A stretch of 64,000 bases of DNA from the NCBI RefSeq assembly GCF_014639275.1, contig NZ_BMFW01000002.1, positions 124,487-188,486 of the forward strand, written 5' to 3'. The position numbers and the translations under genes are program-made. This document shows positions 52,245-63,338 of this stretch, one piece after another. Below the pieces are notes generated by a model. It did not search any database, was not told the origin of the DNA, and worked only from the letters and a program-made list of their open reading frames with translations. The number at the start of each line of letters is the position of its first letter. The stretch's first letter is position 1. The stretch is from Arthrobacter liuii (GTDB taxonomy: Bacteria > Actinomycetota > Actinomycetes > Actinomycetales > Micrococcaceae).

Positions 52245-53396
52245 ATGGACACTTACGGCAATGACGGCACCGGTGGCGCGGGTGCGGGCAGGCGGACGTT
52301 CGGCATCGAAGAGGAGCTGCTCCTGGTGGATCCCGGAACAGGTGAAGCCGTACCGCTGGCAGGTGCCCTTTTGGACCTGTACGTCCGCCCATTGGAAGCC
52401 GGCACCGGCCCCGTCCTGGCAGCTGAGTTCCAGCAGGAAATGATCGAGGTGGTCACCCCGCCGCACGCCACCCTGGCACGGCTTGAGCGGGACATCATGG
52501 CCGGCCGGGCCATCGCCCGACAGGCAGCCGAGGACGTCGGCGTCAGGGTGGCCGCGCTGGGCACCTCGCCGCTTCCTGCCGATCCACACCCCGTGCAGCT
52601 CCGAAGGTTCCGGGCGATGACGGAGGAATACGGGCTGACCGCCAGGGAACAGCTCACCTGCGGCTGCCACATCCACGTCTCGGTGGAGTCACCGGCTGAA
52701 GCCGTTGCCGTGCTGGACCGGACGCGGAACTGGCTGCCGGTACTCATCGCGCTCAGTGCCAACTCCCCGTTCTGGCACGGCGAGGACAGCGGCTACGCCA
52801 GCTACCGCTCCCAGGTGTGGAACCGCTGGCCCTCCGCGGGCCCGCTGGAAATCCTGGGTACCCCGGACGCGTACCACCAGCTGGTCCACGACATGGTGAG
52901 CACCGGCGTCGCCATGGACGAGGGCATGATCTATTTTGACGCCCGCCTCTCACGGCACTATCCCACCGTCGAGATCCGCCTTGCCGATGTGTGCCTGCGG
53001 CCGGGGAACACGGTGCTGCTGGCCGGACTTGCCAGGGCTCTGGTGGAAACGGCTGCCCGTGAATGGCGGGAAGGCACCGAGCCGGTGGCTGTCCCGTCGG
53101 CGCTGCTCCGGCTGGCCGGTTGGAAGGCCAGCCGCTGGGGTCTGCGGGGCGAGCTGCTGGATCCGCAAACGCACCGCCCGGCGCCCGCGCTCGCCGTCGT
53201 GAATTCGCTGCTGAACCACGTCCGTGGCGCACTGGAGGACAGCGGGGACCTGCGCCGGGTGGAGGAACTGCTGGACGGGCTGCTCGCGGAGGGCACCGGC
53301 GCCGTCCGGCAGATGGAGGTGCTGCACCGGACCGGGGACCTGGAGGCGGTGGTGGAGGACGCGGCAAACTGCACGCTCTCCACGTACCGGCTGTAG
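52245..53396 (+). CDS. YbdK-type carboxylate-amine ligase (GCS2 family)
   Basis: 383 residues from the ATG at 52245 (GGGG spaced upstream; a TTG at 52230 is less likely). The opening RRTFGIEEELLLVDPGTGEA and the block LTCGCHIHVSVESPAEAVAV with HYPTVEIRLADVCLRPGNTV are hallmarks of the glutamate-cysteine ligase family 2. E. coli YbdK has weak ligase activity; other members act in amide bond formation or carboxylate metabolism. True substrates are unknown. Independent transcription unit. Confidence 0.9.
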   Translation: MDTYGNDGTGGAGAGRRTFGIEEELLLVDPGTGEAVPLAGALLDLYVRPLEAGTGPVLAAEFQQEMIEVVTPPHATLARLERDIMAGRAIARQAAEDVGVRVAALGTSPLPADPHPVQLRRFRAMTEEYGLTAREQLTCGCHIHVSVESPAEAVAVLDRTRNWLPVLIALSANSPFWHGEDSGYASYRSQVWNRWPSAGPLEILGTPDAYHQLVHDMVSTGVAMDEGMIYFDARLSRHYPTVEIRLADVCLRPGNTVLLAGLARALVETAAREWREGTEPVAVPSALLRLAGWKASRWGLRGELLDPQTHRPAPALAVVNSLLNHVRGALEDSGDLRRVEELLDGLLAEGTGAVRQMEVLHRTGDLEAVVEDAANCTLSTYRL

Positions 53397-53529
53397 TACC
53401 AACCGCGGGCCCCTTGACCCTCTTAAAGCCTGGGCGTATACCGAAAGAATCATCATGCTGGCCCCCGCTGGGCCCTGTATGGAGCTGGCACGCACTCTGG
53501 TCTTCGAAGCAAAAAAATCTGGAGTTGTG

Positions 53530-55038
53530 ATGGGTAGCGATCGCTTTGACGTACTCCGCGAACAGGTCCGCGGACAGGTTATCGAAGAGGACGACGCCGA
53601 GTACGACGCCGCTCGGCTTGTGTTTAACGGGATGATCAACCGTCATCCCGCTGCAGTGCTGCGGGTCTCCCAGGTGGCCGACGTCATGGCCGCCGTCCGG
53701 TTTGCCCGTGGCCTGGACATCGAGGTCGCTTTGCGCGGCGGCGGGCACAGCGCCCCGGGGTTTGGAACGGTGGACGGCGGCCTGGTCCTTGATTTCTCGG
53801 CCCGCCGGGGAGTGCGCGTCGACCCCGCGGCAAGGTTGGCCCGAGTGGAGCCTGGCGCCACGTGGGCAGACTACAACCACGCCACCCACGCGTTCGGGCT
53901 GGCCAGCACGGGCGGTATCGTCGGCTCGACCGGTGTTGCCGGACTCACCCTGGGCGGCGGCATCGGATACCTGTCCCGGAAGTACGGGCTGGCGTGCGAC
54001 AACCTCGTGTCAGCTGACGTGGTCCTTGCCGACGGAACCTTTGTTACGGCGAGCGAAGCAGAAAATGTCGACCTCTTCTGGGCGCTCCGCGGCGGAAGCG
54101 GGAACTTCGGTGTGGTCACGTCGATGGAATTCCGCCTGCACCCGGTGGACATGGTCCACATCGGGATCATATTCTTCGACGCCACGCTCGGAGCCCAGGT
54201 GGGTGCGGCCTACCGCGAATGGATTGCCGCCGAACCCGAGGAAATGGGCGCCTTCCTGGGATTCCATCGAGGCCCTCCGGTTCCTTTCCTCCCCGAGGAA
54301 TGGCATGGGAAGCCCGTAGCCGTGATTGCCGGCATGTGGACGGGCGATCTCGACGCCGGCCCCGCCCACTGGCAGGCCATGCTGGACGCCGGACCTGTGC
54401 TGGGAAGCTTCTTTGCACCGATGCCGTACCCGGCGCTCAACATCATGTTCGACGGGCTGAGCGGCATCCCCGGGCTGCAGGGCTACTGGAAGGCGGACTT
54501 CCTTCGCACCCTCAGCGATGACGCGCTCCGCACCGCAGTCCACTACGCTCCGGGTATTCCCGGCGTGCACTCCGCCAACCACTTCTATCCGATCGACGGG
54601 GCCGTCCAGCGGGTGGCACCCGAAGCGACCGCCTTCGCCTACCGTGACGTGAACTTCTCGCCTGTCATCGCCGGCCAGTGGCCCGAGCCGTCGGAGAACG
54701 AAAAGAACATCGCCTGGGTCCGCGACTACTGGGGCGCACTCCACGAGTTTTCCGAGCCCGGCGGCTACCTGAACTTCCAGGACGCCGATGACCAGTCCCG
54801 GATCGAGGACACCCTGGGGTCAAACTATGCGCGGCTTGCCGAACTCAAGGCCAAGTACGACCCCGACAATTTCTTCCACGTCAACCAGAACATCAAGCCC
54901 GCCGTAGCCGGGGCCGCGCAGGCCGCCGTCCCCGTACAGCAGCCGGCCGTGCTGCAGGCCGAAGCTGTGCCGGAGGAAGCACGGCAACGGGAAGCTGCGC
55001 CACCGGATGCGAATCCAGCCGAGGGGGCCGCAACCTAG
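53530..55038 (+). CDS. FAD-linked oxidoreductase, berberine-bridge-enzyme type
   Basis: 502 residues from the ATG at 53530, which has GGAG upstream; longer frames run into the ybdK region. FAD-binding PCMH fold: MINRHPAAVLRVSQVADVMA, VALRGGGHSAPGFGTVDGGL (His for 8-alpha linkage) and SRKYGLACDNLVSADVVLAD (Cys for 6-S linkage), so FAD may be bicovalent. The C-terminal BBE domain ends YDPDNFFHVNQNIKP. A further ~50 residues of Ala/Glu/Pro/Gln tail are unusual. These oxidases act on sugars or polyphenols using O2. Substrate unknown. Confidence 0.9.
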   Translation: MGSDRFDVLREQVRGQVIEEDDAEYDAARLVFNGMINRHPAAVLRVSQVADVMAAVRFARGLDIEVALRGGGHSAPGFGTVDGGLVLDFSARRGVRVDPAARLARVEPGATWADYNHATHAFGLASTGGIVGSTGVAGLTLGGGIGYLSRKYGLACDNLVSADVVLADGTFVTASEAENVDLFWALRGGSGNFGVVTSMEFRLHPVDMVHIGIIFFDATLGAQVGAAYREWIAAEPEEMGAFLGFHRGPPVPFLPEEWHGKPVAVIAGMWTGDLDAGPAHWQAMLDAGPVLGSFFAPMPYPALNIMFDGLSGIPGLQGYWKADFLRTLSDDALRTAVHYAPGIPGVHSANHFYPIDGAVQRVAPEATAFAYRDVNFSPVIAGQWPEPSENEKNIAWVRDYWGALHEFSEPGGYLNFQDADDQSRIEDTLGSNYARLAELKAKYDPDNFFHVNQNIKPAVAGAAQAAVPVQQPAVLQAEAVPEEARQREAAPPDANPAEGAAT

Positions 55039-55101
55039 CAAGGCCCGCCAGGCGCAACGCCAGGCCGGGAACCCGGTCCGGAGCGGACGCCGGAGCGGAC
55101 G

Positions 55102-56826
55102 TCAGTACGTCGTCGCGTTGGGCACGATGAGCGGCGGCAGCGGCGCCTGGTTGAAGTCGAAGGACTTGGCCAGGTCGCCGAGCTGCGGGTTGTTCTCGCG
55201 GACATCGGGGCGGGCGTCCGGCCTGCCGTCGGTGGTGGGGTCGATGCGCTCGCCGCCCAGGAAGTCGTCCTCGATGAATTTGAAGTAGGCGTCGTGGCTG
55301 AGGACCTGGTGGTCGATGTATCCCTTCTTCGCGTAGGGGCTGATCACCAGGCCGGGGACGCGCAGGCCGTAGCCGTTGTTGTCCACCACCGGCGGGGTTT
55401 CGTGGTCGTAGAACCCGCCCCAGTCATCCCAGGTGAGGAAGATGGCGGTGCTGTCCCAGTCCGGCCCGCTCATCACCGCGTTGACCAGCCCGGCCACGTA
55501 GGCCTGCCCGGTGCTGATCTTGGCCGGCCCATGCTCGCTGACCTTGTCCGTAGGCGCCACCCAGGTGACGGCCGGCAGTGTTCCCGTCCTGGCGGCGTCG
55601 TAGAAACCGCTCAGCGGCTTGATGTTGCCCTGCTCGCCGTCCTCCTTCACGGTGTCGAAGTACAGCAGCGGGTTCCACAGGCCCGGGGTTTTCGCGTCCT
55701 GCTTTACGGGATCGCAGGTGGCGGCATCGTTGCGGCAGTCCGGTTCGGTGCCTTGGAACACGTAGTAGGCCCAGGGCACCTGGTGCTTGTGCAGCAGGAA
55801 CGTCAGGTCCGTCCAGGCGTAGTCCGGCAGTTCCAGCTTCTTGGCAGCGTCGGTCAGCTTCTTCTTCAGGCCGTCGGAGACGGGGGCAGCATCCACCGCC
55901 GCCTGGCAGACGGCGTAGGAATCGGTGGGCTTGCAGCTGGCGCCGATCAGAGCGTCGATCTGCGCGGCCAGGCCGGGGTCAATGCCGGCGGCTTCCAGCG
56001 CCTCCCGGCACGGGTCCAGGTCCATTCCGGCCTGGCACTTGCCAATCAGGGTGTCCTTGATCATCTGCGGCTCGGGTTCGGGGTCCGGGTCCTGCAGCGC
56101 ATCCACGCACGACGTCGGGTCCCCGGCCTTGCTGCATTTGGCGGACCATTCCGAGACCAGGTACAGGTGCGCCGGCAGGCTCCAGGAGGCGGCGGAGGCG
56201 AACAGGTGGTCCTGGAGCGTGAAGTTCTGGGCGTAGGCCCAGTACGTGGGCAGGTCCCGCCCGTCGTGGTAGCCCATGACATCGTTGGGCATGTTGTTGC
56301 TGTACTGGCACTTGGTGCTGGTGGCGCCGCAGCCGGACAGGCCCTTCTCCGCCTGGCCCACAAACCCGTCCATGGCCCCGCCGTTGATGTCCGCAGTGGC
56401 GTCGGCATGGCTGTGCGGGCCGCCGGCGTTGCTGTCAGCAGAGTTGTAGAACGGCCGCGTGCAACCGCCGTCAGCAGGGTCCGGGACGCATGCCGTGGGT
56501 TTGCCGTCCTTCATGGGAATCCCGTCAGCCCCCGGGTAGGTTCCGAAGTAGCTGTCGAAGGACCTGTTCTCCTGGGTGATGATCACCACGTGCTTGATCT
56601 TGGAGATCCCGTCGGGGGCCGCCGCAGCAGGTGCCGGACCGGCCACAGAGGCCGGAGAACCGGAGGCGGGGTTTGAGGCGGTTGCGTCCGGGGCAGGCGG
56701 GCCGGCGCGCAAAGCCATGGAAAGGACGACGGCGAGGATCACCAAAGCCAGCACGCCGGCACCTGCCAGCATGGCCCGGCGTCGTCCGTTCCCCGGGCGC
56801 CCCGCCCCGTTTCCTGAAACTGCCAT
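55102..56826 (-). CDS. Phosphoesterase-family protein (phospholipase C/acid phosphatase type), membrane-anchored
   Basis: 574 residues from the ATG at 56826, directly following the broken paralogue. One N-terminal membrane helix ([20 protein letters not shown]) is followed by an Ala/Pro/Ser linker and then the phosphoesterase domain: [20 protein letters not shown] holds the nucleophile region, and [17 protein letters not shown] the metal-binding Asp/His cluster. A Cys-containing helical insert spans about residues 252-333. It probably hydrolyses phosphodiesters or phosphomonoesters outside the cell. Confidence 0.88.
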   Translation of the reverse strand: MAVSGNGAGRPGNGRRRAMLAGAGVLALVILAVVLSMALRAGPPAPDATASNPASGSPASVAGPAPAAAAPDGISKIKHVVIITQENRSFDSYFGTYPGADGIPMKDGKPTACVPDPADGGCTRPFYNSADSNAGGPHSHADATADINGGAMDGFVGQAEKGLSGCGATSTKCQYSNNMPNDVMGYHDGRDLPTYWAYAQNFTLQDHLFASAASWSLPAHLYLVSEWSAKCSKAGDPTSCVDALQDPDPEPEPQMIKDTLIGKCQAGMDLDPCREALEAAGIDPGLAAQIDALIGASCKPTDSYAVCQAAVDAAPVSDGLKKKLTDAAKKLELPDYAWTDLTFLLHKHQVPWAYYVFQGTEPDCRNDAATCDPVKQDAKTPGLWNPLLYFDTVKEDGEQGNIKPLSGFYDAARTGTLPAVTWVAPTDKVSEHGPAKISTGQAYVAGLVNAVMSGPDWDSTAIFLTWDDWGGFYDHETPPVVDNNGYGLRVPGLVISPYAKKGYIDHQVLSHDAYFKFIEDDFLGGERIDPTTDGRPDARPDVRENNPQLGDLAKSFDFNQAPLPPLIVPNATTY

Positions 56827-56827
56827 G

Positions 56828-57801
56828 TCAGGACTCGTTCCGGTAGACGTCGTCGCCGAAGGTCCTGACGCCGGGGTTGCCGGCCAGCCCGAGGCGGGGG
56901 AGGTGGAAGAAGTCCTCGATGCTGGCCAGCAGGCTGTAATGGTTGTAGGCCCGGTCCGATGACGTCCCCGCGGGGCTGAACGGGGAGATGACCAGCGCCC
57001 CCACCTTGCCTCCGGCGGCACCTCCGGCCGGGGCATCGGAGTCCGTGGGGCCGGCCGTGTCGCCCTCTGCCTCGTCGAAAGTGATCACGAGCATCCCGTC
57101 CTGCTTGTATGCCGGCGACGACAGGATGGCCGGCACCTGTTCCTTGAGCCAATTGTCCGCCGCCGCGAGGCCGCCCCCGGAACCGTCGACGCAGGTGGCG
57201 TCATGCCCGTCATGGCACAGATTGGGCGTGATGTAGGCCAGGTTCGGGGTGGTGTCCACGGATTTCAGGTCGTCCTTGAGCGTGGAGAAGTTGACCACGT
57301 TCCCGGTGCAGTCCGGGGACGAGGTGATGGAGCGGAAGTAGACAAAGGGGTTGTGGTGCGTGGAGTACTGCCCGTCCGGGGTGGCCTTGACGTGGTTGTC
57401 AGCCTCGCCCAGCACGGGGTGTTCGCACGGCTGCTGCATGTCCTCCATGTAGCCCTTCCACGTTTTGCCTTGGGCGGACAGCTGCCCGGCAACGGTCTGG
57501 GTGTCCTGGGGGTAGACGCAGCCGTCGCCCTGCAGCGTGCCCTCCGAATCAGTGCCGGTGGCGTTGAACTCGGTGTAGGTGTGGCAGTCCGCCATGGTGC
57601 TGTCGTTGGGCCGTCCCCCCAGACGCTGGAATACCCCTTGTTCTCCAGGTTGATCACGAAAATGTGCTTGGGGGTGCCGGCGGGCTTTGCTGCGTCCGCA
57701 GGCTTGGTTGCGGTGCCTGCGCCGGGCATGGGGCTTTGGGACGCCCCGGCGCCCGGCGACGTGGTTGCCTCCTGCGGATCGGCGGGCTGGCTTGGGTTCA
57801 C
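56828..57801 (-). pseudogene. Broken alkaline-phosphatase-superfamily phosphoesterase
   Basis: From 57801 one frame gives a Pro/Ala leader and then GTPKHIFVINLENKGYSSVW, the start of a phosphoesterase domain. At about 57615 the homologous reading jumps frame to RPNDSTMADCHTYTEFNATG and continues intact to 56828 ([55 protein letters not shown]). By comparison with the family about 40-50 residues between the two parts are missing, so an internal deletion with frameshift is likely. A G-run (six G on the coding strand) marks the junction. It precedes the intact phosphoesterase with 1 bp between stop and next start. Confidence 0.75.
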
Positions 57802-58059
57802 GTGCGGCCCCTGCTGTCCGATATCGAAGTTTTACGCGCCAGCGTTGGCCACACTCCTGCACACCGGAACCGCGTTTCCTACGGACAGTTCCTGTGAGTT
57901 GGCAGTGAATCCCGGTGCGCGCGCGGCGGGCCCCGGCCCTAGGTCTTTCTGCCCTAGAAGCGCGCGGGCGGCAGGCGTTGACTTAAATCGCGGGAAACAA
58001 AGGCCCGCCGGGGCGGAAGCGCACAGGGCGTTCCCGCCCTGAAAGGAAAGGAAAGTTCA

Positions 58060-58416
58060 GTGAAAAAGTGGTATCGGTGGCAGGACTATGTTGCAGCTGC
58101 CGCCGGACTCTTCGCCGCGGTGGCAGTCCTGTTCACGCGGCAGCAAAGCATGTCCACCACCCTCATGCTCATCTTCGGCGGCCTCCTGGTGGTCAGCGGC
58201 ATCATCAACCTGGCCATGCCGGGAACTCCGGCCATGGAATACGTGCAGGCCATCCTCGCAGCAGGACTGGTCCTCTCGCCATGGCTTGGGTCGTACACGG
58301 GGGCGACGGGGGCAGCCTGGACGTCATGGATCGCGGGGGCAGTGGCACTGGTGGTAACAGCGGCGGCAATCAAGCCCAGCACCGACGTCCGCCACACCTA
58401 CCGGGTCTCGCACTAG
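58060..58416 (+). CDS. SPW-repeat membrane protein
   Basis: 118 residues, four membrane segments. The motif AAGLVLSPWLGSYTGATG carries the SPW signature, and WQDYVAAAAGLFAAVAVLFT the first helix. SPW-repeat proteins are small membrane proteins of unknown function common in actinobacteria. The ribosome site is GAAAGGAAAGG. First gene of a run that continues to the window end. Confidence 0.88.
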   Translation: MKKWYRWQDYVAAAAGLFAAVAVLFTRQQSMSTTLMLIFGGLLVVSGIINLAMPGTPAMEYVQAILAAGLVLSPWLGSYTGATGAAWTSWIAGAVALVVTAAAIKPSTDVRHTYRVSH

Positions 58417-58431
58417 CAAGAGGAATCCGCC

Positions 58432-58779
58432 ATGACTGAGGTGCTGCGCTACGAAGTGGGCTCCGGGACCGTGCTCGTTGAGGCTGCGGACAACAGCTTC
58501 GGCGTGGACCATCCTGCGCGCAACGAACAGGGGATCCTGGACACGGGCAGGCGCCTGGAAGATGCGCTTGCCAGCGTTCGCCCGGCAGCCCGCGCAGCAC
58601 TGGAGGCCATGGCGGAACTCACCCCCGAACAGATTCAGATCGAGTTCGGAGTGAAGCTCGCGGGGGACGCCGGGGCGGTGATTGCCAGGAGCAGTTCCGA
58701 CGCCCACTTTGTCCTCCGGATGTCATGGACCCCCTCCGCGGCCGCGTTGCCCGGGGAAGAAATCACGCATGGCGGGTGA
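58432..58779 (+). CDS. Trypco1-domain (CU044_2847-like) protein
   Basis: 115 residues. The pattern 'V.YEV..G..VLVE', then PEQIQIEFGVKLAGDAGAVI and the strand HFVLRMSW, is that of the trypsin-co-occurring domain 1 family, a small alpha/beta domain found beside trypsin-like proteases or in predicted conflict systems. Here no protease is adjacent; it lies 15 bp after the SPW gene and 5 bp before the fusion gene. Function unknown. Confidence 0.82.
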   Translation: MTEVLRYEVGSGTVLVEAADNSFGVDHPARNEQGILDTGRRLEDALASVRPAARAALEAMAELTPEQIQIEFGVKLAGDAGAVIARSSSDAHFVLRMSWTPSAAALPGEEITHGG

Positions 58780-58784
58780 CGACG

Positions 58785-60125
58785 ATGGTTGCTTTTCATG
58801 ACAGGCCCGACGCCGGGCGTCGGCTGGGCAAGCGGCTGGCCCCCCTGCGCGGCGGGGATGTTGTGGTGCTGGGCCTGCCGCGGGGCGGCGTCCCCGTGGC
58901 GTTCGAGGTGGCCAAGGCCCTGGAAGCGCCCTTGGACGTGATCGTGGTGCGGAAACTGGGGGTTCCGTTCCAACCCGAGGTGGCCATGGGAGCCATCGGG
59001 GAAGGGAACGTGCGCGTCCTGGATCAGCGCACCATCTCCATGGCCCGGATCTCCCAGGAAGACTTGCAACAGGTGGAGCGGCAGGAACGCGCATTGCTCG
59101 AAAGCAGGGTGGCACGCTTCCGCCAGGGGCGACGGCGCGTCGACTTGGCCGGGCGCACGGCGGTTATCGTTGACGACGGGATCGCCACCGGCTCCACGGC
59201 CAGGGTTGCCTGCCAGGTGGCCCGGCGGCAAGGTGCGGCAAAAGTCATCCTTGCCGTCCCCGTTGCCCCCGCCCGTGCCATCGTGGAGCTCAAGGAACCG
59301 GACGACATCGTGTGCCTCCTCTCGCCCCAGGACTTCCAGGCCGTGGGCTACTACTACCACGACTTCTCACCCACCGAGGATGGCGAGGTGGTGCAGCTGC
59401 TGGACGCCGCCGCATCCCCGCCGTACCAGCGCGGGGTGCAAGGGGGAGACGGCAGCCTGGAGGACGACGTCGAAATCTCCGACGGAAGGGTTGTCCTGCC
59501 CGGCAGCCTTTACCTGCCGGCCAGGTGCGACGGCACGGTCCTCTTCGCCCACGGCAGCGGCAGCAGCCGGCACAGCCCCCGCAACCGCTTCGTGGCCTCC
59601 GTACTGCACGGGGCGGGCCTGGGCACGCTGCTCCTTGACCTGTTGACACCGGAGGAGGAAGTCAACCGGGCCAACGTCTTCGACATCGGCCTGCTGGCCC
59701 GGCGTCTTTCCTCCGCCACCCATTGGCTGGAAGCGCGGCACGACGGCTCCGCCGGCCGGATCGGGTACTTCGGGGCAAGCACCGGGGCGGGCGCTGCACT
59801 GTGGGCCGCAGCCGAGCCCGGCGCCCAGGTTGCCGCCGTCGTCTCCCGGGGCGGCCGGCCGGACCTGGCCAGCCCGCGGCTGGCCGCCGTAAAAGCACCC
59901 ACCCTCCTGATTGTTGGCGGCGCCGATACCCAGGTGCTGGCCCTCAACCGCCAGGCCATGGCGCGCATGCAGGCCCCCACCCGGCTGGAGATCGTCCCGG
60001 GAGCCACCCATCTCTTCGAGGAACCCGGCACCCTTGCCACGGCGGCCACGCTGGCCGCGGACTGGTTCCGGCAGTACCTCCTGCCATCACCGGTGGGCCG
60101 GTCCATGCCGGAGGCCAGGGAATGA
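58785..60125 (+). CDS. Phosphoribosyltransferase-alpha/beta-hydrolase fusion protein
   Basis: 446 residues from the ATG at 58785. Residues 1-215 form a type I phosphoribosyltransferase: GRRLGKRLAPLRGGDVVVLG, LPRGGVPVAFEVAKALEAPL, and the PRPP motif RTAVIVDDGIATGSTARVAC. Residues ~225-446 form a dienelactone-hydrolase-like domain: GTVLFAHGSGSSRHSPRNRF, the nucleophile elbow GYFGASTGAGAALWA, and the Asp/His region LIVGGADTQVLALN ... IVPGATHLFEEPG. The two enzymatic domains are fused in one chain. Substrate unknown. Coupled to the next gene by an ATGA overlap. Confidence 0.9.
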   Translation: MVAFHDRPDAGRRLGKRLAPLRGGDVVVLGLPRGGVPVAFEVAKALEAPLDVIVVRKLGVPFQPEVAMGAIGEGNVRVLDQRTISMARISQEDLQQVERQERALLESRVARFRQGRRRVDLAGRTAVIVDDGIATGSTARVACQVARRQGAAKVILAVPVAPARAIVELKEPDDIVCLLSPQDFQAVGYYYHDFSPTEDGEVVQLLDAAASPPYQRGVQGGDGSLEDDVEISDGRVVLPGSLYLPARCDGTVLFAHGSGSSRHSPRNRFVASVLHGAGLGTLLLDLLTPEEEVNRANVFDIGLLARRLSSATHWLEARHDGSAGRIGYFGASTGAGAALWAAAEPGAQVAAVVSRGGRPDLASPRLAAVKAPTLLIVGGADTQVLALNRQAMARMQAPTRLEIVPGATHLFEEPGTLATAATLAADWFRQYLLPSPVGRSMPEARE

Positions 60126-61465
60126 CCGCGGCAGGCACCGGCGCCGGCCCCTGGGCGGAGCGGGGTGCGGAACGCGGGGCGGAAACCGCCCAGATCCGCA
60201 GCCTGGCCCACTCCCTGGCCACTGCCGACGACCTCGAACCGCTGGTCCGCCTCGCCGCCCCCGCCCGCTTCGTCTGCCTGGGGGAGGCATCCCACGGCAC
60301 CCAGGAGTACTACCACTGGCGGGCGCTGCTGAGCCGCCGGCTGATCGAAGAGTACGGCTTCACCTGGATCGGCGTGGAGGGCGACTGGCCGGACTGCTGG
60401 CGCATCAACCGCTGGGTCAGGGGCGAGGCCGGGCAGGAGATGGACGCCCGCCAGCTGCTGGCTGGCTTTGAACGCTGGCCCACCTGGATGTGGGCCAACC
60501 ACGAGGTGGCTGGGTTCCTCACCTGGCTGCGCGAATGGAACCTGCGCCTGCCCGAACACCAGCGGACCGGCTTCTACGGCCTGGACGTGTACTCGCTGTG
60601 GGATTCGCTGCGTGAAATCTTCGCCTGGCTTGAGGCCAACGCCAGCGAGGCCCTCCCGGCGGCACTGCATGCGTGGCACTGCTTCATTCCGTTCCGCGAG
60701 GACCCGCAGCGGTACGCCTTGAGCAACCGCCTGGTTCCGCAGTCCTGCGAAGCGGACGTGGTGGCCCTGCTGGCGGAAGTCCGACGGCGGACGCTGGGCC
60801 GGATGCAAGATGATCCGGCAGCCTTTGACGCCATCCAGAACGCGATCGTGGCCACCAACGCGGAACGCTACTACAGGACGATGGTCCGCGGCGACCAGCA
60901 GTCCTGGAACATCCGCGACCAGCATATGAGCGACACCATCGAACGCATCGCGCGCCACCACGGGCCCGGATCCAGGGGCCTTGTGTGGGCGCACAACACG
61001 CACGTGGGTGATGCACGGGCCACGGACATGGCCCATGACGGCATGCTCAACATCGGGCAGCTGGTCCGCCAGCGCCACCCCGGCGAAGTGGTGCTGGCCG
61101 GGTTCGCGTCCTTCGCCGGTTCCGTCACCGCCGCCGAATCCTGGGGCTCGCCGGAATGGGTCATGGAGGTTCCGGCCGCAGTGCACGGGAGCCACGAGGA
61201 CCTTCTCAACGAGGCGCTGGGGGAGCCGGCGGTGATGGTCTTCGGGGCAGACCGCACCGGCCCCTGGCTCACGTCCTGGCGCGGGCACCGGGCCATCGGG
61301 GTGGTGTACAACCCGCACCGGGAGAGGGGCAACTACGTGCCCACCCGGATGGGGGAACGCTACGACGCACTGTTCTGGCATCCGCGGACCGAGGCGCTGC
61401 GCCCGCTGCACCATGAGTACCAGCCCGGCGAACCCGAGCTTGAGACCGAGCCCACGGGGTTCTAG
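60122..61465 (+). CDS. Erythromycin-esterase-family protein
   Basis: 447 residues from the ATG at 60122 (ATGA overlap). Family blocks: [20 protein letters not shown] (catalytic His and Glu), [40 protein letters not shown], and [20 protein letters not shown]. True macrolide esterases belong to this superfamily, but most chromosomal members have unknown substrates. Its position in a metabolic operon argues against an antibiotic-resistance role. Follows the fusion gene. Confidence 0.9.
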   Translation: MTAAGTGAGPWAERGAERGAETAQIRSLAHSLATADDLEPLVRLAAPARFVCLGEASHGTQEYYHWRALLSRRLIEEYGFTWIGVEGDWPDCWRINRWVRGEAGQEMDARQLLAGFERWPTWMWANHEVAGFLTWLREWNLRLPEHQRTGFYGLDVYSLWDSLREIFAWLEANASEALPAALHAWHCFIPFREDPQRYALSNRLVPQSCEADVVALLAEVRRRTLGRMQDDPAAFDAIQNAIVATNAERYYRTMVRGDQQSWNIRDQHMSDTIERIARHHGPGSRGLVWAHNTHVGDARATDMAHDGMLNIGQLVRQRHPGEVVLAGFASFAGSVTAAESWGSPEWVMEVPAAVHGSHEDLLNEALGEPAVMVFGADRTGPWLTSWRGHRAIGVVYNPHRERGNYVPTRMGERYDALFWHPRTEALRPLHHEYQPGEPELETEPTGF

Positions 61466-61484
61466 CCACTACCAGAGGAGCACC

Positions 61485-63334
<1,850 letters not shown>

Positions 63335-63338
<4 letters not shown>

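Noticed and set aside
59510..61414. 634-codon minus-strand frame across the fusion and Ere genes
   Set aside because: Antisense shadow; the forward genes have full domain motifs and ATGA coupling.
60122..61465. Macrolide resistance gene
   Set aside because: The erythromycin-esterase family includes many members of unknown role; the operon context is metabolic and nothing suggests recent transfer.
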